In this document: one piece after another, positions 1 through 7,785 of the stretch
Layout: every line of letters starts with the position of its first letter
Numbering within the stretch: the stretch's first letter is position 1
NCBI RefSeq assembly: GCF_002163625.1
Contig: NZ_CP020892.1
Location: forward strand, 4,092,001-4,156,000
DNA: 64,000 nucleotides
Reading direction: 5' to 3'
Source: Pseudomonas sp. M30-35
GTDB taxonomy: Bacteria > Pseudomonadota > Gammaproteobacteria > Pseudomonadales > Pseudomonadaceae
Made by a program: the position numbers and the translations under genes
Notes under the pieces: generated by a model
What the model was told of the DNA's origin: nothing
Databases searched by the model: none
The model's input: the letters and a program-made list of their open reading frames with translations, nothing else

Positions 1-849
1 AATCAGATCACTGGCAGCCACTTCACCATGCCCTTCAGCATTTGGCGGACGGGTTTCGAGGCGCACCACGTGCGGGTGATTAAGTTGCAACTCAGCGGTG
101 TCTTCGATGGTGACAATCCGCTCATGCTCAGCGACCAATAAGCTCATGACATTGAGCATGGTGGTTTTACCGGTGCCAGTGCCGCCGCTCACCAGCACGT
201 TGCAGCGTTGGCTCACGGCCAGCCGAATAAACTGTAGGACCGCTTTATCAACCGACTGATGCGCAAGCAAATCCGCACTTTGCAGTAAGTCCTTGCGAAA
301 CTTACGCACTGACAGGCAAGGGCCATCAAGCGCGATTGGCGGAATAATCGCGTTGACCCGACTGCCGTCTGGCATGCGCGCATCGACCATGGGGCAAGAC
401 TCATCGAGCCTGCGCCCTAGCGGTGCCAAAATTCGCTGAATCACTCGCTGCACGTGCTGATCATCAATAAACCGCAGGTCGCTTTGATGAAGCATGCCGT
501 CACGTTCGATAAATACGCGATTCGGGCCATTGACCAGAATCTCCGTTACCGAAGCGTCGTGTAGCAGCACTTCAAGCGGGCCAAAACCAGTAAGTTCATC
601 AACCAATTCTTCTGCCAGCCGCTCCATCTCATAACGCGACACGGCAAGGTGATGGCGATTGACGTAATCAACCACGCGATCAGTGACAAAACGCGAAACC
701 TGCGGCCGCGGGCTCTCAAGAATATTGACCCCTTCATCATCAATTGCATCGATGATGAAGCGGTGCAGGACCAGTTTCAGACCCTGTCCGTCATATTGGC
801 CTTCCTGACTGTAACGGGCGGTGCCGCCAAACAGTGTTTCGCCACTCAT
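1..849 (-). CDS. cpaF: CpaF/TadA pilus-assembly ATPase (partial, C-terminus outside window)
   Basis: This is the secretion ATPase that powers Tad/Flp pilus assembly at the inner membrane. Reading the minus strand from 849 gives about 283 residues open to the window edge. They include the CpaF N-terminal region and a Walker A box, GGTGTGKTT, with its lysine near residue 228, followed by the ATPase segment TIEDTAELQL. I chose the ATG at 849 because GGAGGAAA lies just upstream and the start overlaps the cpaE stop as ATGA, which implies translational coupling. An in-frame ATG at 870 lacks such a site. The Walker B and His boxes lie beyond base 1. It is the fourth gene of cpaB-C-E-F. Confidence 0.93.
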   Translation of the reverse strand, partial: MSGETLFGGTARYSQEGQYDGQGLKLVLHRFIIDAIDDEGVNILESPRPQVSRFVTDRVVDYVNRHHLAVSRYEMERLAEELVDELTGFGPLEVLLHDASVTEILVNGPNRVFIERDGMLHQSDLRFIDDQHVQRVIQRILAPLGRRLDESCPMVDARMPDGSRVNAIIPPIALDGPCLSVRKFRKDLLQSADLLAHQSVDKAVLQFIRLAVSQRCNVLVSGGTGTGKTTMLNVMSLLVAEHERIVTIEDTAELQLNHPHVVRLETRPPNAEGHGEVAASDLI

Positions 850-2018
850 GCGGATTTCCTCCGCGGCCATGGCCAACGTGATGCGCGCGCCTCTTTACGC
901 CGCTCAGCCAACAGGCAACCTAAATGTCGAAGTGCTTTGCTGATCCGCTCACGGGGTGACACATCAAACAAACTGCGGCCCAGGTTACGCGCACTCATTC
1001 GTACTTCCGGGCTGGACGGCAGCACTTCAATCACCGGCAGCGCAAAGGTTTTGCCCAGGGTTTCGCTGTCCGGGGCAACGCTAGGCATGTAACGGTCAAC
1101 CAGCAGGCTGGCGTTGTTCAACTTAATCCCGGCATCGCGCCAGTTAGCCAGCAATTCAAGATTGCGCTGACACCCCGAAACGCCCTGATCGGTGCACCAC
1201 AGCAGCCGCTCGGCATTACTCGCAAACAGGCGTAGCGCTTCGCTGTCAGGCTGGCCTGCAAGGTTGACCACTATGTATTGGAAGTGTTGGCGAAGCGCTC
1301 CAAGTAGCAGGTACAACTCCGCAGCAGTGGCAATTTCAAGCGGTTGATCTTTAGCCGTTTGCGAGAGTACGCGCATGCCACATCCCGTCTGGCTGAATGC
1401 GCTGTCAATCAGGCTTGCATCCATACGCCGGGTATTGCGAATAGCATCGGCAAAATTGAACGAGGCTTGCAGGCCCAATGTGGCCAAGCAGTCGCCCGGC
1501 GGCAACCCCAAATCGAGAAGCAAGGTGGTTTGACTGGTCTGCGAAATCGCCAGCGCCAAATGGCTGGAAATCAAACTTGCATCGGCATCTTGTTGACGGC
1601 AATACAGCGCGATCAATTTGCCGGCTTGTGCGCTCGGTTGCAGGCTCGGCATACGCCGACTCAGATGACGAACTAAACCTGTAACCTCGCTGGTACGCGC
1701 CCCGTAGGCAATAAAATCACGCGCACCCGCACGCATGGCGCTCAATACCAACTGGTTATCCAAACCATCGCCCAACGCCACAATTGCCAGCATCGGCTTG
1801 GCTTCAAGCACACCTTCAATGAGTGAGCTTTGCGCCACTAGATTTTCACGATCGAGGCCAACAAATAACAAACCGGCACCGGTCACGTCCGCCAGTGATA
1901 ACACTTCGTTTAAAGCACCATGACCGACTTTGAGCACTTCGCCCAATGAGTTCAATGATCCCCGCAACCACTCAAGATCGGCGTCATTACGGGTCAAGGC
2001 TAAAAATGTCTGACTCAT
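846..2018 (-). CDS. cpaE: CpaE/TadZ pilus localisation protein
   Basis: CpaE/TadZ proteins place the Tad secretion machine at the pole. The 390-residue product has an N-terminal receiver-like half (about 1-125, e.g. LLFVGLDRENL) and a MinD/ParA-like half (about 130-390). The P-loop region (LIALYCRQQDADASLISSHL) lacks the canonical GKGGxGKT lysines, as in many TadZ proteins, so ATP hydrolysis may be weak or absent. It lies 9 bp after cpaC and overlaps cpaF by 4 bp. The assignment rests on fold pattern and position between the secretin and the ATPase; the divergence from canonical ParA is typical of the family. Confidence 0.88.
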   Translation of the reverse strand: MSQTFLALTRNDADLEWLRGSLNSLGEVLKVGHGALNEVLSLADVTGAGLLFVGLDRENLVAQSSLIEGVLEAKPMLAIVALGDGLDNQLVLSAMRAGARDFIAYGARTSEVTGLVRHLSRRMPSLQPSAQAGKLIALYCRQQDADASLISSHLALAISQTSQTTLLLDLGLPPGDCLATLGLQASFNFADAIRNTRRMDASLIDSAFSQTGCGMRVLSQTAKDQPLEIATAAELYLLLGALRQHFQYIVVNLAGQPDSEALRLFASNAERLLWCTDQGVSGCQRNLELLANWRDAGIKLNNASLLVDRYMPSVAPDSETLGKTFALPVIEVLPSSPEVRMSARNLGRSLFDVSPRERISKALRHLGCLLAERRKEARASRWPWPRRKSA

Positions 2019-2027
2019 AACCAGCCC

Positions 2028-3272
2028 CTATTGCGACAAGCCGGAGCGCTTGTCGAAATTACCGTTCTCGAAGAAGTACATCTTGAAAAAGTTCGGATCG
2101 TAATTGCGCAGGTTCTCCCCCGGCAAAGAAGGCATTTGTGCATCAGCCGCGAGCGGCTGGACCAAGTGTGGCGTGACAATCATTAGCAGCTCACTGTCGT
2201 CGCGGCTGATGTTGGTCGAGCGAAAGAAGGCACCCAAAATAGGGATATCACCCAAGCCAGGAAACTTGTTCAACTGCATGCGATTACTGCTGCTGATCAA
2301 GCCGCTGATGACAAAGCTTTCACCGTCAGCCAAGCTGATACTGGTATCTGTGCGTCGCACATTCAGTGCCGGAACTACGGTGCCGGCGATCTCAATACCT
2401 GCGGCAAAATTCAACTCGCTAACTTCAGGCGCGACCTTGAGATTGATCCGATTATTGCCCACCACAGTAGGTGTCAGAGTCAGGCGGACACCGAACTCTT
2501 TATATTCAATGCTGATGTTGTCACTGCCACTACTTGGCACCGGGACAGGGAATTCGCCACCGGCTAGAAAACTTGCGCTCTGACCACTTAGCGCAACCAG
2601 ACTGGGCTTGGCCAAGGTGTAAGCGAAACCGCTGCCTTCCAGGGCATTCAAAATGCCTAGCACTTTGCTGCTGCCGCCACCAAAGACAACATTGAAGCCG
2701 CTGTCAATCAGCGGAATCTTGGGGCTGATACCGCCCACAAGTCCGGGAGAAACAGTGACCCCGCCGACAGTTCCGGGGGCACCGAAGAGAAAGTTGTTGG
2801 AGCCGGTACCGAATATCGAGGTGCTCGCCTCTTTCATCTTGCTGCGACTGACTTCAACAAAACGGATGTCTGTCTGCACTTGGCTGACGGGCAACTCCAG
2901 CGAATCGGGCTGCACAGGACGAGCCATTGCCGCCGTCGCCAAGCCTTCGACATAGACCATGCTGCTGCGCGGCTCAGAGCTGCACGAAGTCCAAACCATC
3001 AGGCTGGTGGCGCCTGATTTTTTACCGGTCAGCAAAAAACTGTCATTACCAGTCAGGCGCACATCGGCAGTATTGGGGTCACCAACAGCCAGACGCTTGA
3101 TCGCCATTGGATAACGGATTTGCTGCTGTAAACCTTGGCCGACTTCAATCACAGGGGAGACTGCCGCGAGTGATGCACAGGCCGCAGGTGCAGCCCAGAC
3201 TTGAGAAGCGCTCAGCACGGCGCAGCTCATTAAACTTAGGGTAAGAACGATCCGACGACTCATACAGATCAT
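2028..3272 (-). CDS. cpaC: CpaC/RcpA outer-membrane secretin of the Tad pilus
   Basis: This protein forms the outer-membrane channel of the Flp pilus. The 414 residues begin with a Sec signal peptide (MICMSRRIVLTLSLMSCAVL, cleavage probably near AWA/AP). A pilus-secretion N-terminal domain (about 35-110, VGDPNTADVRLTGNDSFLL) and a C-terminal secretin domain (about 215-375) with GEFPVPVPSSG and DGESFVISGLI follow. The ATG at 3272 is favoured over the one at 3263 because AAGGA lies 9 nt before it. The gene sits 19 bp after cpaB and 9 bp before cpaE. The length is slightly short for a secretin but normal for RcpA-type proteins. Confidence 0.93.
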   Translation of the reverse strand: MICMSRRIVLTLSLMSCAVLSASQVWAAPAACASLAAVSPVIEVGQGLQQQIRYPMAIKRLAVGDPNTADVRLTGNDSFLLTGKKSGATSLMVWTSCSSEPRSSMVYVEGLATAAMARPVQPDSLELPVSQVQTDIRFVEVSRSKMKEASTSIFGTGSNNFLFGAPGTVGGVTVSPGLVGGISPKIPLIDSGFNVVFGGGSSKVLGILNALEGSGFAYTLAKPSLVALSGQSASFLAGGEFPVPVPSSGSDNISIEYKEFGVRLTLTPTVVGNNRINLKVAPEVSELNFAAGIEIAGTVVPALNVRRTDTSISLADGESFVISGLISSSNRMQLNKFPGLGDIPILGAFFRSTNISRDDSELLMIVTPHLVQPLAADAQMPSLPGENLRNYDPNFFKMYFFENGNFDKRSGLSQ

Positions 3273-3291
3273 GGTCTTGCTTCCTTGCAGG

Positions 3292-4239
3292 TCAGGGAGT
3301 TTGCCAAGAGTTTTCTACGCCGCGAAACACCTGGACTCCAGGGCTACGGGCAGCCGCTCGAGGGGCTCGGTTGGTCACTGCACGCGGCAGCGCCTTGCCC
3401 TCAAGGTTGTTCAGTGGCAATAGGCTGCGTGTTTTCTCATCAAGTGCGACCAAGTTGATCTCACCTGCGGCATAACGCTTGTGCAAATCTTCATCAGCAC
3501 TGCGCACGGCCAAACGCAAAGTCCCGGCCTGGCTGGCCAGCATTAAACGAGTTACCAACTCTTGCGGTACCGCGAGAACTACGCTGCGCCCAGCTCTCGG
3601 TTGTTTTTTCTTATCGTCCTCGTCTTTGATCTGCACCGCTTGGCCATTGAGGTTCGGCCCCAGTTCCTGGCCATAACTCAAGAGCCGCACAGCAGGCACC
3701 GCAACCTGGGCGGTTTGCTGCTTTTGACCCTCCTTTTCCTGCATGAACAACAGCACATCAACGTAGTCGCCGGGCCGTACATGACCGCCACCGCTGATCA
3801 CTTCATCAACCGCGACGGCGACTGCACGCTCCTGTGGACGAATCATTTGCGCCAGCGGGCCGCCAGCGGCAAAGCTTTCCTGGCTTAACCAAGTGCCTGC
3901 GCCGATTGGGTTCCAGCTGGTACGTCCAACAACTTGTTCAATGCTTGAGAAGCTGCCTTGAGGTGCGACACGTAACTGCTCAATTGCAACGTCTTCGGCC
4001 TTGATTGGCACAAACGGCGATAAAGCCTTAACTGCAACTACCACAGCTGAACGCTGCGCATTGTCAGTGGCCTCATCGATACGCGTAGTTAGGGTTTGAG
4101 GTTGTTCAGTTACTTGCGGCGCTACGGCTGCATCACTGGAGGCTGGCGGTTGTTGACTCAGAGTTATTCCCCAATACCCTGCAACCACTGCTCCCAGTAA
4201 TAAGACCCCAGCCAACGCCATGGTTACCCGGCTGTCCAT
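3292..4239 (-). CDS. cpaB: CpaB/RcpC pilus assembly protein (SAF domain)
   Basis: CpaB/RcpC is a periplasmic accessory of the Tad secretin. The 315-residue product has one N-terminal membrane segment (MALAGVLLLGAVVAGYWGI). A SAF-like domain follows at about 65-130 (VVVAVKALSPFVPIKAEDVA), then the RcpC/CpaB region with AVAVAVDEVISGGGHVRPGDYVDVLL at about 140-165. The ATG at 4239 has AGGAGAGA upstream. It is first in the minus-strand operon and divergent from the flp pilin gene, so the 286-bp space 4240-4525 must hold promoters for both directions. Confidence 0.9.
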   Translation of the reverse strand: MDSRVTMALAGVLLLGAVVAGYWGITLSQQPPASSDAAVAPQVTEQPQTLTTRIDEATDNAQRSAVVVAVKALSPFVPIKAEDVAIEQLRVAPQGSFSSIEQVVGRTSWNPIGAGTWLSQESFAAGGPLAQMIRPQERAVAVAVDEVISGGGHVRPGDYVDVLLFMQEKEGQKQQTAQVAVPAVRLLSYGQELGPNLNGQAVQIKDEDDKKKQPRAGRSVVLAVPQELVTRLMLASQAGTLRLAVRSADEDLHKRYAAGEINLVALDEKTRSLLPLNNLEGKALPRAVTNRAPRAAARSPGVQVFRGVENSWQTP

Positions 4240-4525
4240 GGTGACTCTCTCCTTTGCCCTGACAACTAGTGAATGCCTTATTGTTTTATGTGCTCGGCAT
4301 CAATACAGGTGGCAGTAACCGCCTTGAAAAGCACCCGCCACTCGGGCGTAAAACCCTTGCGCCAAAGCGTTTACTGGCTAGGTACAGTGATAGCTGGAAT
4401 TGCGCCACTTCGCCACTATGCCTTTATAACTATACCCATGGGTCTAATTACTTCTTACAGTTGCGCTGGCGCTTGGCATGAACAATGATCAACGTGCAAG
4501 TACGTCTGTGTATAAGGAGATTAAG

Positions 4526-4747
4526 ATGTCCCTGATCGATGTAATCCGAAAACTACATATTGCCGCCATGGTTAAAACCACCACATTTATAAAAGAAGAA
4601 AAAGGAGCCGCCGGTATTGAATATGCGATTGTGGCTACATTAGTAGCGGTTATTCTGGTTGGGTTTGCAGATCCTATTAGTACGGCTGTTAGAAGTATAT
4701 TCATCAGTATTTGTGGCGCTGTAGACGGTGATAGCTGCCCGACCTAG
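4526..4747 (+). CDS. flp: Flp/Fap-type pilin
   Basis: This is the major pilin subunit of the Tad pilus. The 73-residue protein has a short basic leader, the processing motif KGAAGIEYA (cleavage expected after the second glycine by a FppA/CpaA-type prepilin peptidase) and a single hydrophobic helix (AIVATLVAVILVGFA). A C-terminal pair of cysteines (SICGAVDGDSCPT) could form a disulphide. I start it at the ATG at 4526, which has AAGGAGA 5 nt upstream, not at an earlier in-frame ATG at 4478 that would add 16 unlikely residues. It is divergent from cpaB and 45 bp before the receiver gene. No prepilin peptidase gene is in the window. Confidence 0.93.
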   Translation: MSLIDVIRKLHIAAMVKTTTFIKEEKGAAGIEYAIVATLVAVILVGFADPISTAVRSIFISICGAVDGDSCPT

Positions 4748-4792
4748 TTCAGCCTAACTTTTTAAGTTAGATATCAAGCTAGGAGTTACCCC

Positions 4793-5206
4793 ATGCGCCA
4801 TCAATCCAACGAGCGCCATGAACTGCTGTTGGTCGATGATGAAGAAGATATTCTGCTGGAGTTGGCAGAAATGCTGGAATTTGAGGGCTATTGCTGCCAC
4901 ACCGCAATCTCGGTGCGCAAAGCCCTCGAGCAACTTAGCCGTCACCCATATATAGGGCTGGTTATTACTGACTTGCGCATGCCTGAAGAGAGCGGTGCAA
5001 AACTGATCCAACACCTGCGCGAACACTGTTCGCGCCAACACCTCCCGATCATCGTCACTTCAGGCCACTCCGACGCAGACGAAGTGACTGATGTGCTGGA
5101 CCTGAATGTCATCGATTTTTTCAAAAAGCCGATTTACCACAATCGTTTACTGGAAATTCTTAATAGGCTGTTGCCGACAATGCCGGTGAAAGCCATGCGG
5201 TATTGA
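4793..5206 (+). CDS. Single-domain response regulator (receiver only)
   Basis: The 137-residue protein is a CheY-like receiver with no output domain. Conserved residues are visible: the acidic pair D15-D16 (VDDEED), phospho-acceptor D60 (VITDLRMP), T89/S90 (VTSGHS) and the lysine near 112 (FKKPI). The start has AGGAG upstream. It lies 45 bp after the flp pilin and before a rho-independent terminator, so the two probably share a transcript. Family knowledge says such proteins act by protein-protein contact or in a phosphorelay. The context suggests control of Flp pilus synthesis or placement, which is inference. No cognate kinase gene is present here. Confidence 0.88.
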   Translation: MRHQSNERHELLLVDDEEDILLELAEMLEFEGYCCHTAISVRKALEQLSRHPYIGLVITDLRMPEESGAKLIQHLREHCSRQHLPIIVTSGHSDADEVTDVLDLNVIDFFKKPIYHNRLLEILNRLLPTMPVKAMRY

Positions 5207-5248
5207 GCAGTAGTTCGACGGTATTATTGATTAGCTTTAACTCCACGC

Positions 5249-5279
5249 GCTCCCTACCCCAGTGGCCGGGAGCTTTTTT
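5249..5279 (+). terminator. Rho-independent terminator after the flp-receiver unit
   Basis: GCTCCC (5249-5254) pairs with GGGAGC (5268-5273) and is followed directly by six T residues. It lies 42 bp after the receiver stop codon. Confidence 0.8.
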
Positions 5280-5298
5280 ATGTCGCAATCAAAGCCGT

Positions 5299-6008
5299 GG
5301 TGGACAAACTGCGTGTTGTCACACCCTACGTGTGAAGTTTATCCGTAGGGAGGACAACGCTTCTCTGTCCGCCATTTATTCCATTCGCAACGCGCAATTT
5401 GCGCCGGTCATGGTGGACAAGCTGCGCGTTGTCACACCCTACGTGCGAAGTTTATCCGTAGGGAGGACAACGCTTCTCTGTCCGCCATTTAGTCCATTCG
5501 CAACGCGCAATTTGCGCCGGCCATGGTGGACAAGCTTCGCGTTGTCACACCCTACGCGTGAAGTTTATCCGTAGGGAGGACAACGCTTTTCTGTCCGCCA
5601 TTTAGTCCATTCGCAACGCGCAATTTGCGCCGGCCATGGTGGACAAGCTGCGCGTTGTCACACCCTACGTGTGAAGTTTATCCGTAGGGAGGACAACGCT
5701 TTTCTGTCCGCCATTTAGTCCATTCGCAACGCGCAATTTGCGCCGGCCATGGTGGACAAGCTGCGCGTTGTCACACCCTACGCGTGAAGTTTATCCGTAG
5801 GGAGGACAACGCTTCTCTGTCCGCCATTTAGTCCATTCGCAACGCGCAATTTGCGCCGGCCATGGTGGACAAGCTTCGCGTTGTCACACCCTACGCGTGA
5901 AGTTTATCCGTAGGGAGGACAACGCTTTTCTGTCCGCCATTTAGTCCATTCGCAACGCGCAATTTGCGCCGGCCATGGTGGACAAGCTGCGCGTTGTCAC
6001 ACCCTACG
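5299..6008. repeat. Tandem array, 113-bp unit, 6.3 copies
   Basis: Units start at 5299, 5412, 5525, 5638, 5751, 5864 and 5977 (partial), each exactly 113 bp after the last. Units 3 and 6 are identical by eye; the others differ at a few positions. Each unit can fold into a long hairpin: GGTGGACA with TGTCCGCC, GCGTTGTC with GACAACGC, and CCCTACG with CGTAGGG around an AAGTTTAT loop. A second small palindrome, GCGCAATTTGCGC, sits in the remainder. 113 is not a multiple of 3, so the open frame running through the first copies is not a gene. The array fills nearly the whole gap between the terminator and the tpsB stop codon. Confidence 0.97.
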
Positions 6009-6026
6009 GTGCCTCATTGCACTTAC

Positions 6027-7694
6027 TCAGAGTTGGTAGCTAAAGCTGAAGGTCAACCGCGGACGCCGATTGTTGCTATCCAGGGCGACATCAGACATCG
6101 GCTTTGCCGCTTCCACTGAGATGTTGTAGTAACGCGCATCGCCGAAACGCATGCCCAACGCCGCCGAGGAGAGCTGCGAAGTTGGCAATGGCGAGTCGTT
6201 GTACCAGCTGCGCGCCGCATCAACCGCGATATAAGGCTGCAACAGCCGCAACCATTCACTCTCACGTCGATAACTGTAATTAAGCTCATACGAGGCGCCC
6301 CAGCCCTTGTCGCCTGAGGCTTGATCGCTGGGATAACCACGACCGAAGTTTTGCGCACCGAGCACGACGGTTTCGGCATCCGGCAGATTGTCATCGGTCC
6401 AGTACATCGCTGCAGAGATTACGCCCTGCCAGTTCGCCCAATACTGATCACTCTGTACGCCGGACAAACGCAGCCGTAAAAAGTCCAGATCATAAAGCGA
6501 GTTATCGGTGTTCGCACCCATGCCATCGATGCCCTGGTACAGGCCGGCACTGAGAATCCGCAAACGCTGGCTATCGGCTTGGCGCCAATCTGTTTCAAAC
6601 CCCAGCACCCGAATATCGGTGTCATTATCGATACTCAGCGGAAATCCCACCACATCGAACTTGCTGTGATCATTGACCGCATAGAGCCGCGTACCTGCTG
6701 TCCATAAACGATCAGGTGCAGCAATGAAAGGGTGGGACAAGCCGATTGAGTAGCGGTCATTCTGACGCTTGCGAGTCAACTCGATACCGTTATCCAGGCG
6801 CAAACGGTCATGGGGCTCACTCTTGTAGGTCGAGCCATAAAGACTTAACTGAGTGCCTTCACTGCCGAGAAACTGGCTGTAATCAAGGCGGTAGTAACGT
6901 TCTTCGTCTTCTCCCGGCGGAAACAAACCGCTGACGGTGATCTGCTCTGCCATTGCGGTCTGTGAATTGCTGCTCCCCGACAGGACCGCTTGAATATCAT
7001 CCCGGCTGCTATCGCTCAGGTTCATGCTTGATGTCCACGGCTTGCGCGATGCTTCAGCGATCAAGGTTGTTGCACCGTCGGTGGTGCCTGGCGGCGGAAC
7101 CTGCGCCCCGACAGAGACGCCTGGGATCATGGTCAACAGCGTGGTGTATCGCTCAAAGGTCTTGCGGGTCAGTGGGCGCTCACCCTGGATTTTGTCCAGC
7201 AACTTGCGGGCATAGCTGGAAACAGAACCAATATCGCCACGCAGCTCATAGTTTTTTACATAGCCCTCAACCAGTACCACACGCACCACGCCATCGTTAA
7301 ACGACTGCGGCGGCAGGTACGCATAGGACAGTAAATAACCGTCGTCTTGATAGCGCTGGGTGATGCTGCGAGTCGCGGCGATCAACTCGCCAATACTGGC
7401 TTCACGTCCAACCAGGGGTTGAAAGATCGCCGCCACTTCATTGAGGGAGTAAACGCTGCCACCGGCAATTTGGATATTTCTGACCGTAAACTTGGAGTCC
7501 ATCTGCAGTTGCGATGGCTGCGGTTCAGGTACCTGTAAAGCGGGGGTTGCGGGTCGATAGGCATCAACCGGGAGATTGGGCGTCGGTAAATTTCGCTCGA
7601 CATCATTACTGTTGAGATAGCTTGGCAACTGCTGCGCCAAGGCCAATTGAGAACATGACAAGCTCAGTAAAACTGGGACTAATAAAGCGCGCAT
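6027..7694 (-). CDS. TpsB-family outer-membrane transporter (ShlB/FhaC/HecB)
   Basis: TpsB proteins are Omp85-type pores that export one partner protein in two-partner secretion. The 555-residue product has a signal peptide (MRALLVPVLLSLSCSQLALA), a proline-rich segment, a POTRA domain at about 70-145 (FTVRNIQIAGGSVYSLNEV; VRVVLVEGYV) and a beta-barrel to a C-terminal aromatic/hydrophobic strand (LTFSFSYQL). The ATG at 7694 has GGAG upstream; an earlier in-frame start at 7736 adds 14 residues before the signal peptide and is less likely. It lies downstream of the glycine-rich lipoprotein gene with a hairpin between them. No classical TpsA with a TPS domain is near, so that lipoprotein is the only visible candidate partner. 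Confidence 0.9.
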   Translation of the reverse strand: MRALLVPVLLSLSCSQLALAQQLPSYLNSNDVERNLPTPNLPVDAYRPATPALQVPEPQPSQLQMDSKFTVRNIQIAGGSVYSLNEVAAIFQPLVGREASIGELIAATRSITQRYQDDGYLLSYAYLPPQSFNDGVVRVVLVEGYVKNYELRGDIGSVSSYARKLLDKIQGERPLTRKTFERYTTLLTMIPGVSVGAQVPPPGTTDGATTLIAEASRKPWTSSMNLSDSSRDDIQAVLSGSSNSQTAMAEQITVSGLFPPGEDEERYYRLDYSQFLGSEGTQLSLYGSTYKSEPHDRLRLDNGIELTRKRQNDRYSIGLSHPFIAAPDRLWTAGTRLYAVNDHSKFDVVGFPLSIDNDTDIRVLGFETDWRQADSQRLRILSAGLYQGIDGMGANTDNSLYDLDFLRLRLSGVQSDQYWANWQGVISAAMYWTDDNLPDAETVVLGAQNFGRGYPSDQASGDKGWGASYELNYSYRRESEWLRLLQPYIAVDAARSWYNDSPLPTSQLSSAALGMRFGDARYYNISVEAAKPMSDVALDSNNRRPRLTFSFSYQL

Positions 7695-7746
7695 AGGACA
7701 CTCCATGACCAAACTACTGCGTTTTGAACAGCACAAATAAAAATAA

Positions 7747-7772
7747 CGCCGAACCCTTGAAAGGGTTCGGCG
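7747..7772 (-). terminator. Strong hairpin between the lipoprotein gene and tpsB
   Basis: CGCCGAACCCTT (7747-7758) and AAGGGTTCGGCG (7761-7772) form a perfect 12-bp stem with a 2-nt loop. Read on the minus strand it is followed by TTATTTTTATTT, so it fits an intrinsic terminator or partial attenuator that lowers tpsB expression relative to the upstream gene. Confidence 0.82.
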
Positions 7773-7785
7773 CCTAATGCTGGCA

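Noticed and set aside
5203..5574. Plus-strand open frame of 123 codons
   Set aside because: It runs through the tandem repeat, and the 113-bp period changes frame in each unit; it is a by-product of the repeat.
5299..6008. CRISPR array
   Set aside because: The whole 113-bp unit repeats; there are no unique spacers and no cas genes nearby.
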